Shown one piece after another: positions 45,321-53,469 of a stretch of DNA of 64,000 bases (its first letter is position 1; every line of letters starts with the position of its first letter). Under the pieces are notes generated by a model. That model saw only the letters and a program-made list of their open reading frames with translations. It searched no databases and was not told the origin of the DNA. The DNA comes from Caldilineaceae bacterium (GTDB lineage: Bacteria; Chloroflexota; Anaerolineae; Caldilineales; Caldilineaceae): the NCBI GenBank assembly GCA_022827195.1, contig JAJDTL010000040.1:62001-126000 (forward strand), in the 5' to 3' direction. The translations under genes were made by a program, and so were the position numbers.

Positions 45321-46625
45321 ATGATACGAACATTAAGTCGGATTCTCCCCGGCCTATTCTTAATTGTATTGATCGCGCTTGCCGTCGCTCTGACCCGCGG
45401 CGGCGGATTCGGCGACTTGCTGGCGCCGGCCACGGTCTCGCAAGCGGAATCTGCGGAGGCCCAACTGGCGACTCCCACCTATTTCGGATCCTTGGAGGTG
45501 AGTAGATCGCGGGCGCTGGCCTCGGGCGTGAGCGGCGAAGTCTTGGAAGTCCTGGTCGAGGTAGGCGATCTGGTTCGGGAAGGCCAGCAGTTGATGCGGC
45601 TGGATACGACACCACTGGACTGGAGCATGCAGCGGGCGGAAATCGCACTGGAGTTGGCGCGTGTGGCTTTGCTGGAGATCAATGAGCAGTCTTCGGAGAC
45701 CGAGTTGGCCGTAGCCGTAGCCAACCTGGAGCTGGCGCGGTCGAACCTGGCCAAACTGGAGGCGGGGGGAGGCACGGAAGAGGAGGTCGCAGCCCTGCAA
45801 TCTCAGGCAAACGCTGCCTGGGCCCGCTACAATGAGATCCTGGCCGGTCCGTCGGACGCGAGGCTGCAACAGCTGCATGCAAACGTGGAGCGGGCCGAAC
45901 TTGCCGTGACTCTGGCGCAGCGGGCCTACAACGAGATCTCCTGGCGGGGGGACGCGGGCGCTTCCCCGCAGGCGGCCAACTTGCATCGCGCCACAATCGA
46001 TCTGAATGTAGCGCAGGCTGCTTTCGTGGAAGCGACCCAGCCCCCGCGCACATCCGAAGTCCAGGGCGCATTGGCGGCCGCCCAGCTGGCCCAGCACGCA
46101 CTGAATGAACTGGAAAGAGGCGTGTCGGAAGTCAATATGGCGGTGGGAAGGGCGCAGGTCAGATCCGCAGAGGCCACGGTGGAACGGATCAAGGAGTTGA
46201 CGCGAAGCCGGAGGTCGGCCGAGTTGCGCGTGAGCCAGGCGCTGATTGACCTGGAGGAAGCGCAGCAGCGACTCGACAGGGCGCAGGTGCGTGCGCCGTT
46301 TACGGGCATAGTGCTGATGCTCGATGTCGAAGAAGGGCAGGTGGTTGGCGGGTCTTCAACTGTGGCCGAGATCGGAGACGCGAATGCTCTGGAGCTTGTC
46401 GTGGGGATTCCACAGGACCAGGTGTTGACGATGTCGGTGGGCGATCCCGTGCGAATCACACGATTCGGCAGCGACGAGATCTCGGTCATGTCGACTATTT
46501 TCAGCATCTCGCCTATCAGTGTTCCAGGCAAGGGCAACTCAACCTTTCCGGTAACGATTCGCCTGCCGGAAGAAGGCACGGCGCAGTTCAATCCGGGAAT
46601 CTTCGTTTCGGCGACATTTGAATAG
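45321..46625 (+). CDS. HlyD/MacA-type periplasmic adaptor protein
   Basis: A 434-residue membrane-fusion/efflux adaptor. One N-terminal membrane helix (LPGLFLIVLIALAVAL) anchors it. A lipoyl-like half (SGEVLEVLVEVGDLVREGQQLMRLDT) near 73-97 leads into a long alpha-helical hairpin rich in Ala/Glu/Leu (about 100-320, coiled coil), then the second lipoyl half (RAPFTGIVLMLDVEEGQVV) and a beta-barrel. ATG 45321 has AAGGAGG. Adaptors normally sit beside their transporter, but none is adjacent; the MacB/FtsX-like pair at 27-32 kb is the nearest candidate partner. Confidence 0.87.
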   Translation: MIRTLSRILPGLFLIVLIALAVALTRGGGFGDLLAPATVSQAESAEAQLATPTYFGSLEVSRSRALASGVSGEVLEVLVEVGDLVREGQQLMRLDTTPLDWSMQRAEIALELARVALLEINEQSSETELAVAVANLELARSNLAKLEAGGGTEEEVAALQSQANAAWARYNEILAGPSDARLQQLHANVERAELAVTLAQRAYNEISWRGDAGASPQAANLHRATIDLNVAQAAFVEATQPPRTSEVQGALAAAQLAQHALNELERGVSEVNMAVGRAQVRSAEATVERIKELTRSRRSAELRVSQALIDLEEAQQRLDRAQVRAPFTGIVLMLDVEEGQVVGGSSTVAEIGDANALELVVGIPQDQVLTMSVGDPVRITRFGSDEISVMSTIFSISPISVPGKGNSTFPVTIRLPEEGTAQFNPGIFVSATFE

Positions 46626-46876
46626 TGCAGATATTTTCGCGCCTTGGGCACGCCCTGCATGGCTCCAGCCGGCCAGCGCCGCCGGCGGTGAAAGAGCAGG
46701 CAGACTCCTTGAATTCTCTTCCAAGTACCGGGTAGACTCTCTGGCAAGAAAATGGATGGCCCTGGATTGACAGGACGTTTCTCCTGCTGTCGGAATTTCG
46801 CTGGACCGGCTGGGGCTTCCGTCCCAGGTGGGGAGCAATTGATGACGCCCCGTTATCATGCGATGGAGAGTAGGCG

Positions 46877-48145
46877 ATGAAGATTCGAACCGCTGTATGC
46901 TTCGCGTTGCTTCTCTGCGTCGCGTTGATTCTGCCCGGGACGGTTTTCGGCAGCGATGCGAGGGATTCGTTGTCGCAGACGACTTCAAACACGCCGACGG
47001 TGCTGGCGGTCGTCCGAAACCAGGGCACGCAGCTCCATGACCGTCCCGACGGCGAACCGTTTCAGAGCTTGGTTGGCGGCACACTGGTAACCGCGCGCTT
47101 GCGGTCTCGCGACCTGAAGTGGGTGCTTGTTGCAACGCGGGATGAGTCCGTAGGCTGGGTTGAAGTGAGAACATTGCTGGCTGCCGGGCTGAGCCGCCTG
47201 CCAATCGAGCAACCTACGCCGACGCCCACGGCGACATCCGAGCCGACTGTGGAGAGTAGCCCAACGCCATTGCCCGCCGCGACTGCGACATCGACTGCCA
47301 CTGTGGAGCCAGAGCCACCAGACGAGGCAAATGCCACACCGACCGCGACCGGAACGCCAGACGGGACGATGGCAGCTATGACACCGGAAGCGACCGGGGG
47401 CGTGACGCCCGAGGCAGCTGGTGAGGTGATGACCGAAACGGGCACGCCTGAGCCCGCGGTTGAAGCGACCCCGGAGGCGACAGCAGAGGCGGAGATGATG
47501 GAGCCTACTGCGACACCGTTTGTGCCGCCGGAAGGTCCCACGGCGCTGGCTCTGGCGCGCATCGATGGGGCAAACCTGTGGCAAAATGATGACGGCGCTT
47601 TTGTTGCCCATTTCGAAGCCGGCAAGCGCCTGACCGCGGCGTATCGCACGGAAGAGAGCGAATGGTTCTTCGTCTTTGATGACGACGGCGTTCATGGCTG
47701 GGTATCGGCCGACGAGCTTCTTGTCGTAGGCGCGGACACGTTGCCGGTAATGGAGTTCCTGTCGGACCCGACGACTGAGGAAGTCCTCGAAAAGGTTGTC
47801 GTGACCGTCAATACAGGCGGCGTTCGCCTCAATGTGCGCGCCGGGCCGGGCACCGACTACGACATTGTAGCCAGGGCAGTGGCCGGCGTAGAGTTCAACG
47901 CGATCGGACGAACAGAGGCGAGTGACTGGGTCCAGGTCGCGATCGCCGATCTGCCCAGCGGCCATGGCTGGGTATCGGCTCTCTTTGTAACCGTTGCCGG
48001 TTCACTGGAGCAACTGCCTGTTGTCGAAGAAGAAGAGGACGAAACAACCGAAGATGTAGGAAGCGGGACCGAGGAAGGCAGCCAATTCCCTCTTCGGGTC
48101 CACTTACTACCTTTTACATCTCACTCGAAAACGACCATCGTGTGA
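46877..48145 (+). CDS. Secreted protein with SH3-like domains and Thr/Pro linker
   Basis: A 422-residue exported protein. A signal peptide of about 25 residues (LLLCVALILPGTVFGSDA) is followed by an SH3-like domain (LHDRPDGEPFQSLVGGT, VGWVEVR), a ~110-residue linker rich in Thr, Pro, Ala and Glu (PTPTPTATSEPT type), a second SH3-like domain (NLWQNDDGAFVAHFE, VHGWVSADELLV) and a clear bacterial SH3b domain (VRLNVRAGPGTDYDIV, GHGWVSALFVTV). SH3b domains bind peptidoglycan or other polymers. The last 25 bases overlap the convergent glycosidase-like gene. Linkers of this kind are frequent in Chloroflexota. Confidence 0.85.
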   Translation: MKIRTAVCFALLLCVALILPGTVFGSDARDSLSQTTSNTPTVLAVVRNQGTQLHDRPDGEPFQSLVGGTLVTARLRSRDLKWVLVATRDESVGWVEVRTLLAAGLSRLPIEQPTPTPTATSEPTVESSPTPLPAATATSTATVEPEPPDEANATPTATGTPDGTMAAMTPEATGGVTPEAAGEVMTETGTPEPAVEATPEATAEAEMMEPTATPFVPPEGPTALALARIDGANLWQNDDGAFVAHFEAGKRLTAAYRTEESEWFFVFDDDGVHGWVSADELLVVGADTLPVMEFLSDPTTEEVLEKVVVTVNTGGVRLNVRAGPGTDYDIVARAVAGVEFNAIGRTEASDWVQVAIADLPSGHGWVSALFVTVAGSLEQLPVVEEEEDETTEDVGSGTEEGSQFPLRVHLLPFTSHSKTTIV

Positions 48146-50292
48146 TAGTGCACGGTCGGTATTCTGACCCGTATTTCCCCGTCTTCAACTTCGAAATCCA
48201 GCTCTTCGCCATCCGGCGCCGTGTAAACGCGTATATTGGGTTTGCTGGGCGCGGCGATCCGAAGCATGAGATCGTGTGCTGGCGTGATCTCTTCGATGGG
48301 ATTGGCCCAGTTTAGCTGCCCCGCGCCTTCTATCCGGCCGTGCCTGACATCGTGGCCGGGCACCGCCTGCAGGTTGACAATATGCACGACCAGCCTTGAG
48401 CCAGCCTTCTCCTGGCGGCCGGCCGGGATTCCCGGCGCGGCAAACCTCTGTTGAAAAGCGGTCAACTTCAGGCCGGCGCTGCCGACCAGCGCAACCGGAG
48501 GCCCTGCCGCGGCTGCCCAGCGTACGGCGTTGAGCAGGAGATGGCGGCAGTGGATGTAGTGCCGCTGGAAGTATGCGCGTTCGGGCAGGCCGGCGAAGTA
48601 GACAACGCGCCCTTTGCCATGCTGCCTGGTAGTCACTGCCGGATGGCTGGTCGGCATCTCCGGCGGCGGATCGCCCCAAGTAATACGGCGCGGCGCGATG
48701 CTGTAGTCGATCAGGGGAAGGACCACACTGGCGGCAGTTTCTGTTCCGCCCCGGGCCTCTACCTTCCATTGGGCCGTCGCCAGCGAAAGAGGCGTACCTG
48801 ACGGCAGGCCCTCTCCAACCACGCTTCCCTGCCCAAGCTGCAGAAATGATGTGTTGAAGTTTAAGGCTTCCCTGTAGGAGACGCCGAACACTTCGCGCAG
48901 GCCGAAATCGCCGCGGCGGTTGCCCTGTTCGTCGTAGAGGGAAGTCGAGTGGGTTGCCACTAGGCCGCCGCCGCGCTCAACATATTGGGCGATTGCTTCG
49001 ACCTGGTCGTCGCTGAGACAGGCGGCATTCGGCAGGACAAGAACGCGGTAGTCGCCCAGTCTGTCCGCCGTCAAGTCCCTTCCCAGCGCGATGTCAGTGA
49101 GAAGGTGGCCGTCTGCCAGCGCCTTGAAGGCGCCGTTGAAGTCATGCAGGTATGCCGCGGGACGGTCGTCGGCGTAGTAGAGGCGTGTGGGCAAGGAAAG
49201 GTGTACGGCGGCATAACGGAGGGGGTCGGCTTCAACGCACCAGGGAGAGCGGGCGCGGACGGCCGCTGAGACCGGCGCCATGTCGGCGTAAGCGGCAGGA
49301 TCGAGACTGCCGTCGGGATAGAAGGAATCGATCATCATCGGGTCGCAGCCGTTGGCGAGCGGCGTAAGACATTGCGCCATCAGATGGGCCCGGGGCTTGG
49401 TCGTCCAGTCCCACATAGGGCCGACGAAGCGCCCGAACGAGATGATTGGCCGTCGCGAGGTCAGGGCGCGGGCGTAGGTGGCGTTTCGCATCCATTCGAA
49501 AGTGTAGTCTCCAAAGGCCTCGACCAGGACCTCGTCGTCAATCGGCACGTCGCGCTCGGGCCACTGACCCACCCATTCGATCTCACGCGTCTCTGGATAG
49601 ACGTTGTGGCTGAAGGCCCAATCAGGCTGCGACGCCTTGACCAGCGCCTGCGCCTCGCGCAAGAATTCGTGGAGGACGCGACTCCGCCACTGCATAAAGG
49701 TGCGACCCAGGCGAGTCTGCCACTGTTCTCGCGTAGGCAGCGGATGGCCGGTCTTGATTCTGAAGGCGCGCTGACAGTAGTCGCAGTAGCAGCCCCCCGG
49801 GCCCCAGTCGACGCGGTCGAGGAAGATGCCGACGGCGTCGTCGTAGCCCTCCGCCAGCTCCTGCAGCTGCCCGAGGACACGCTGCCGGTAAGGCGAGTTC
49901 AGGCAGGTCCAAGGAAAGTCGCTGATGCTCACTTCGGGTAGGGCCGCGCCTTCGCTGTTGCGCTGGCTCCAGTCGGGATTCCGGTCCGCGGCCCAGGTGT
50001 CGTTACAGGTGCAGTAGTAGATGACGCTTGCGATCTCCCTGGCCCGCAGAGCGGCGATGACTTCCGCAAGGAGGTCGCGACCGGCAAGAGTCTCATGCTG
50101 GTGCCCGGCACGCGTCGGGTAATAGGCGCTGCCGTGCACGCATTTGGCGAAGGCCCAGAAGACGGTGCCGCCGGCGCGGGCGGCAAGCTCCGCGATCTGC
50201 TCTGCATCGGCCTCGCGCATGAAACGTGGGTCCCAGTCGGGCGTGTGCATATCGGGGTGGAGATGGACGTGAACGGTGTTTGGGTCAAGCAT
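48121..50292 (-). CDS. Glycoside-hydrolase-like protein with beta-galactosidase-trimerisation-type domain
   Basis: A 723-residue cytoplasmic protein without signal peptide. The N-terminal ~330 residues look like a TIM-barrel glycoside hydrolase of the uncharacterised GH42-related type (VHVHLHPDMHTPDWDPRF, then VGIFLDRVDWGPGGCYCDYCQ, where the Asp/Arg/Cys pattern is typical). The region near 390-560 resembles the GH42 trimerisation/glutamine-amidotransferase-like domain (YRVLVLPNAACLSDDQVEAI, GGGLVATH, GKGRVVYFAG), with a beta-sandwich tail. It probably cleaves or binds an oligosaccharide, but the catalytic acids cannot be assigned by eye. It starts the catabolic island, divergent from the enolase-superfamily gene. 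Confidence 0.75.
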   Translation of the reverse strand: MLDPNTVHVHLHPDMHTPDWDPRFMREADAEQIAELAARAGGTVFWAFAKCVHGSAYYPTRAGHQHETLAGRDLLAEVIAALRAREIASVIYYCTCNDTWAADRNPDWSQRNSEGAALPEVSISDFPWTCLNSPYRQRVLGQLQELAEGYDDAVGIFLDRVDWGPGGCYCDYCQRAFRIKTGHPLPTREQWQTRLGRTFMQWRSRVLHEFLREAQALVKASQPDWAFSHNVYPETREIEWVGQWPERDVPIDDEVLVEAFGDYTFEWMRNATYARALTSRRPIISFGRFVGPMWDWTTKPRAHLMAQCLTPLANGCDPMMIDSFYPDGSLDPAAYADMAPVSAAVRARSPWCVEADPLRYAAVHLSLPTRLYYADDRPAAYLHDFNGAFKALADGHLLTDIALGRDLTADRLGDYRVLVLPNAACLSDDQVEAIAQYVERGGGLVATHSTSLYDEQGNRRGDFGLREVFGVSYREALNFNTSFLQLGQGSVVGEGLPSGTPLSLATAQWKVEARGGTETAASVVLPLIDYSIAPRRITWGDPPPEMPTSHPAVTTRQHGKGRVVYFAGLPERAYFQRHYIHCRHLLLNAVRWAAAAGPPVALVGSAGLKLTAFQQRFAAPGIPAGRQEKAGSRLVVHIVNLQAVPGHDVRHGRIEGAGQLNWANPIEEITPAHDLMLRIAAPSKPNIRVYTAPDGEELDFEVEDGEIRVRIPTVHYHTMVVFE

Positions 50293-50461
50293 GGCAGTTC
50301 CCGCTCCAGGTGGTTTGCAGTCGAGATGGGGTTACGCTAGCACAGCGCCAGAAGTTTGTCTAAGGGCCATTCCGAAGCTGATGGATACCGCTTCCTCCCA
50401 ATCTTGTCCGGAACGCAAGGGGGGTAGGCGCGCGGCAACCCTCGCAGCCCAAATCTCCCGA

Positions 50462-50490
50462 TTGACACGACCGGGCCGCTCCTGTATATT
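50462..50490 (+). promoter_or_regulatory. Strong sigma70 promoter of the enolase-superfamily gene
   Basis: A perfect TTGACA (50462-50467), 17-base spacer and TATATT (50485-50490) give the best promoter in the window. It leaves a leader of about 108 bases to ATG 50605. It is in the 312-base gap divergent from the glycosidase-like gene. Confidence 0.72.
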
Positions 50491-50604
50491 TGGGTTCCTG
50501 AACGACCTTTCCCGCAAGTGTCAGCGATTCCAGCGAGTGCAATCGAAGGGATGTAAACCGGACCGCCATTGCGATGGCGGCGGGCCAAATGGGCGAGAAA
50601 AAGC

Positions 50605-51726
50605 ATGAAAATCAAGGAAGTCGAAACGATTATCGTCAACAATGTCCCGCCTTATCGCGGCGGCAGCTTATGGCTGTTCGTGAAGCTGATCACCGATGAG
50701 GGCATCACGGGGCTGGGAGAGCGGCCTTCGGGCAACGCCAGGAATCTGGACGCGCAGGTCAGGCTCATCAAGGACCTGGGCGAGCAGTTCGTAATAGGCG
50801 CCAGTCCGTTTGAGATTGAGAAGCTATGGCAGACCATCTTTGCATCGCGCCACGACTACCGCCACCCGGGGCTGGACATGACGCCGGCGCTGAGCGCGAT
50901 CGAGATGGCCTGCTGGGACATCGTCGGCAAAGCGACCGGGCAGCCAATCTACAACCTCTTGGGCGGGCGCTGCCACGACAAGCTGCGCGCCTACGCCTAT
51001 ATGCCGTCCGAGGGGATCTGGGAGCAACCGGAAAAGGCGGGGGAGATTGCGGCGAAGCTGGTTGAAGAGGGAAACACGGCCTGCAAGTTCGATCCGTTTC
51101 AGCCGATTTTCCCAAACCCGAGCGACTATTCGCTGAAGACGATCCGCCACGTAGCAAAGATCTTTCAGTGCATCCGCGACGCGGTCGGCGACGAGCTGGA
51201 AGTCGGCATTGGCACGCACGGGCAGTTCAGCACTGCGGGCGCGATCCGGGTCGCCAAGGTGCTGGAGGAGTTCGACCCCTTTTGGTTCGAGGAGCCTGTA
51301 CCGCCCGAAAACATCGACGAGATGGCGCGCGTGGCCGCGCACACGACCATACCGATCGCCACCGGCGAACGGCTGGTAACGAAGTTCGAGTTTGCCGAGC
51401 TGCTTAAGAAACAGGCAGCGCAGATTCTGCAGCTGGATGTGGGGCAGTGCGGCGGAATCCTGGAGTCAAAGAAGATCGCAGGTATGGCCGAAGCGCACTA
51501 CGCCATGATCGCGCCGCACATGTACTGCGGGCCGGTGGCCGCGGCGGCAGCCATTCAGCTGGATACCTGCTCGCCCAATTTTCTGATCCAGGAGTACAAC
51601 GGTACAGGCCTGCACCAGGAGATCTTCACGGAGCCGATCCGCTTTGAGAAAGGCTTCGTCATCCCGCCCACCGGGCCGGGCCTTGGCGTGGAGTTGGATG
51701 AGGCGGCCCTGAAGAGGCACACCTAG
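50605..51726 (+). CDS. Mandelate racemase/muconate lactonizing-family sugar-acid dehydratase-like enzyme
   Basis: A 373-residue enolase-superfamily protein close to D-galactonate/D-mannonate dehydratase-type enzymes. Metal and catalytic positions: E230 (FEEPVPPE), E255 (ATGERLVTK) and a late PHMYCGP histidine are present. The first metal ligand, where GalD has D-F-H-G-R, is G203-T-H205-G-Q, so the usual Asp is Gly. That may mean an altered site or a nearby replacement. ATG 50605 is favoured; the frame starts at 50569 without signals. An SDR gene follows by 59 bases. Proposed role: dehydration of a sugar acid to a 2-keto-3-deoxy acid. Confidence 0.87.
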   Translation: MKIKEVETIIVNNVPPYRGGSLWLFVKLITDEGITGLGERPSGNARNLDAQVRLIKDLGEQFVIGASPFEIEKLWQTIFASRHDYRHPGLDMTPALSAIEMACWDIVGKATGQPIYNLLGGRCHDKLRAYAYMPSEGIWEQPEKAGEIAAKLVEEGNTACKFDPFQPIFPNPSDYSLKTIRHVAKIFQCIRDAVGDELEVGIGTHGQFSTAGAIRVAKVLEEFDPFWFEEPVPPENIDEMARVAAHTTIPIATGERLVTKFEFAELLKKQAAQILQLDVGQCGGILESKKIAGMAEAHYAMIAPHMYCGPVAAAAAIQLDTCSPNFLIQEYNGTGLHQEIFTEPIRFEKGFVIPPTGPGLGVELDEAALKRHT

Positions 51727-51785
51727 AGGGATGTCGCAGCGGCACTGAGACAGAAGAGGCCGTTTGAAACAGAGGGATGCTGACG

Positions 51786-52616
51786 ATGGGCAGGCTTGAC
51801 GGGAAGGTGGCGATTGTAACGGGCGCCGGGCGCGGGCACGGCGAGGCGGTCGCGCTGCGATTTGCTGCGGAGGGAGCCGCGGTCGCGTTGTGCGACGTTA
51901 TTGCGGCCGAACAGCTGGAAGAGCGGGTCGGCAACCGCATTCGCGCGCACGGAGGACAGGCACTATGCCTCCGGACCGACGTGTCGCAGGAAGATGATGT
52001 CAGCCGGATGGTGGAGGACACGCTTTCCTGCTTCGGGACTGTCGACATACTGGTCAATGTCGTGGGGATTGCCGGCCCGACCGAAGACGTCTGGACAATG
52101 AGCCTGGCGTCATGGCGCACCACACTCACGGTCAATCTCGACTCGATGTTCCTGTGCTGCAAGTACGCGCTGCCGGAGATGATACGCAAACAGTATGGCC
52201 GGGTGATCAACTTCAGCTCGGGCACCGGCAAACAGCCGCTCTCGCACCGCACGCCCTATGCCACGTCGAAGATGGGCGTGATCGGTTTCACCCGCACGCT
52301 GGCGGCGGACGTGGGCCGCTACAACATAACCGTCAACGCGATCTGTCCAGGCACGCACGAGGAGCGCACGATGGAGTTGGAACGGGCGCGCGCGGCGTAC
52401 CGCGGTGCAGAGTTTGACGAGGAGGGCGCGCGGCGCCGCTACCGTGAACGAGGACCGAAGGCAGTAATTGCGGGGCGCTGGTGCGCAGACGAGGGTTTCG
52501 TCGAGAAGGGATCCGGTTCAGAGGACGCGGCCGGAATCGCGGTCTTCCTGGCGTCAGATGATGCCGCCAACATGTCCGGGCAGGATATCAATTCCGGAGG
52601 CTGGGTGATGTGGTAG
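51786..52616 (+). CDS. SDR-family oxidoreductase
   Basis: A 276-residue short-chain dehydrogenase. The cofactor motif TGAGRGHG is near residues 12-19, an acidic residue at CDV near 38 suggests NAD(H), NVVGI near 93 matches the NNAG region, and the catalytic Ser, Tyr and Lys are in FSSGTG near 144 and YATSKMG near 157-163. ATG 51786 has AGAGGG nine bases upstream; ATG 51777 sits on that site and is less likely. It follows the enolase-superfamily gene, consistent with oxidation of a hydroxyl on a sugar, sugar acid or 2-keto-3-deoxy acid. Confidence 0.92.
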   Translation: MGRLDGKVAIVTGAGRGHGEAVALRFAAEGAAVALCDVIAAEQLEERVGNRIRAHGGQALCLRTDVSQEDDVSRMVEDTLSCFGTVDILVNVVGIAGPTEDVWTMSLASWRTTLTVNLDSMFLCCKYALPEMIRKQYGRVINFSSGTGKQPLSHRTPYATSKMGVIGFTRTLAADVGRYNITVNAICPGTHEERTMELERARAAYRGAEFDEEGARRRYRERGPKAVIAGRWCADEGFVEKGSGSEDAAGIAVFLASDDAANMSGQDINSGGWVMW

Positions 52617-52736
52617 CGGGGCCGTTGCTGCTGCCTCCCGCCTTTAGCACTTTCTCCGGGCGAGAACTTTCAAGTCTGCGGCCTACGCCTGTGTCAGGCC
52701 AGGTCGATGCAATGGGTTCGGCTTCGGCGCTCTCGC

Positions 52737-53162
52737 TCATTCTTCGCTGTATTCTTCGCCTTCCTCCAGGATTAGCTGAACGCCGTCCGCGACGGTCCAC
52801 CGTTCATATTCCCTTCTAAGCGCTTTCAGGACGGTGACGCGCGTCCTTTCATTGTCATAGAACTTCCCCTTTTCCATAAACCTCAACAGAAACTTCAGCC
52901 TCTTGAGGCAGAGCTTTTTGGCACGCTCGCCAATACGTGTGCTTGAGTCCAGGCCGGAAGAGGTCGCCGCCAGTTGACGGCGGAAGGGTTCTACCCAGGA
53001 CTCGGGTGGACGGCCCTGGTTGACGATGAAATTGGCATCTTTGAGCCTGACGCCATACTGTTCGAAAACGCGCGCGGTAATCCTGTTCAGCGAGATCATA
53101 ATCAGCGCGAAAACGACCCCGATGGCGCAGCCGAACAATATGATCATTACAAATGTCGACAC
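52737..53162 (-). CDS. Single-helix membrane protein of unknown function
   Basis: A 141-residue protein with one N-terminal membrane helix (MIILFGCAIGVVFALIMISL) followed by a basic, helical cytoplasmic domain (KKLCLKRLKFLLRFMEKGKF, VLKALRREYERW) and an acidic tail. GTG 53162 is chosen because AGGA lies about eight bases upstream; the frame is open to 53237. I do not recognise a family. It is convergent with the SDR gene and divergent from the ABC transporter genes. Confidence 0.65.
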   Translation of the reverse strand: MSTFVMIILFGCAIGVVFALIMISLNRITARVFEQYGVRLKDANFIVNQGRPPESWVEPFRRQLAATSSGLDSSTRIGERAKKLCLKRLKFLLRFMEKGKFYDNERTRVTVLKALRREYERWTVADGVQLILEEGEEYSEE

Positions 53163-53262
53163 TTGGACATTCCTGTTTGATAGTGAGGGGGAAGGCAGAG
53201 CGCGGTAAGGGTACCGTGCGATTGACCAAGTTGACAAAACACAGAAAAGCTGGATACTGTGT

Positions 53263-53291
53263 TTGAATTATACACATCTTGCGCGTATAGT
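53263..53291 (+). promoter_or_regulatory. Promoter of the Opp-type operon, overlapping a divergent promoter
   Basis: On the plus strand TTGAAT (53263-53268), 17 bases, and TATAGT (53286-53291) precede the binding-protein gene by about 170 bases. On the minus strand a consensus TATAAT (53267-53272) overlaps it and would serve the small membrane-protein gene. The two would compete. Confidence 0.5.
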
Positions 53292-53469
53292 TCACGCCGT
53301 TAACTCTCCGTTTTACATAGACAATTCTTGGCGACCTGTTGCGCGGTCCCTTGCGAATTGCGACAAATCGCCAGCCAAATGAGGACAAAGGAGGACGAGA
53401 TACCACCGATCTGAAGTGATGGTCCCCACCTGTTCATTGTTCACACAATCAGCTTAAAGGAGTGAAGCG

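Noticed and set aside
46877..46900. tRNA T-arm-like GTTCGAATC on the minus strand
   Set aside because: It lies within the SH3 gene start, the flanking 5-base stem does not pair, and no cloverleaf can be built.
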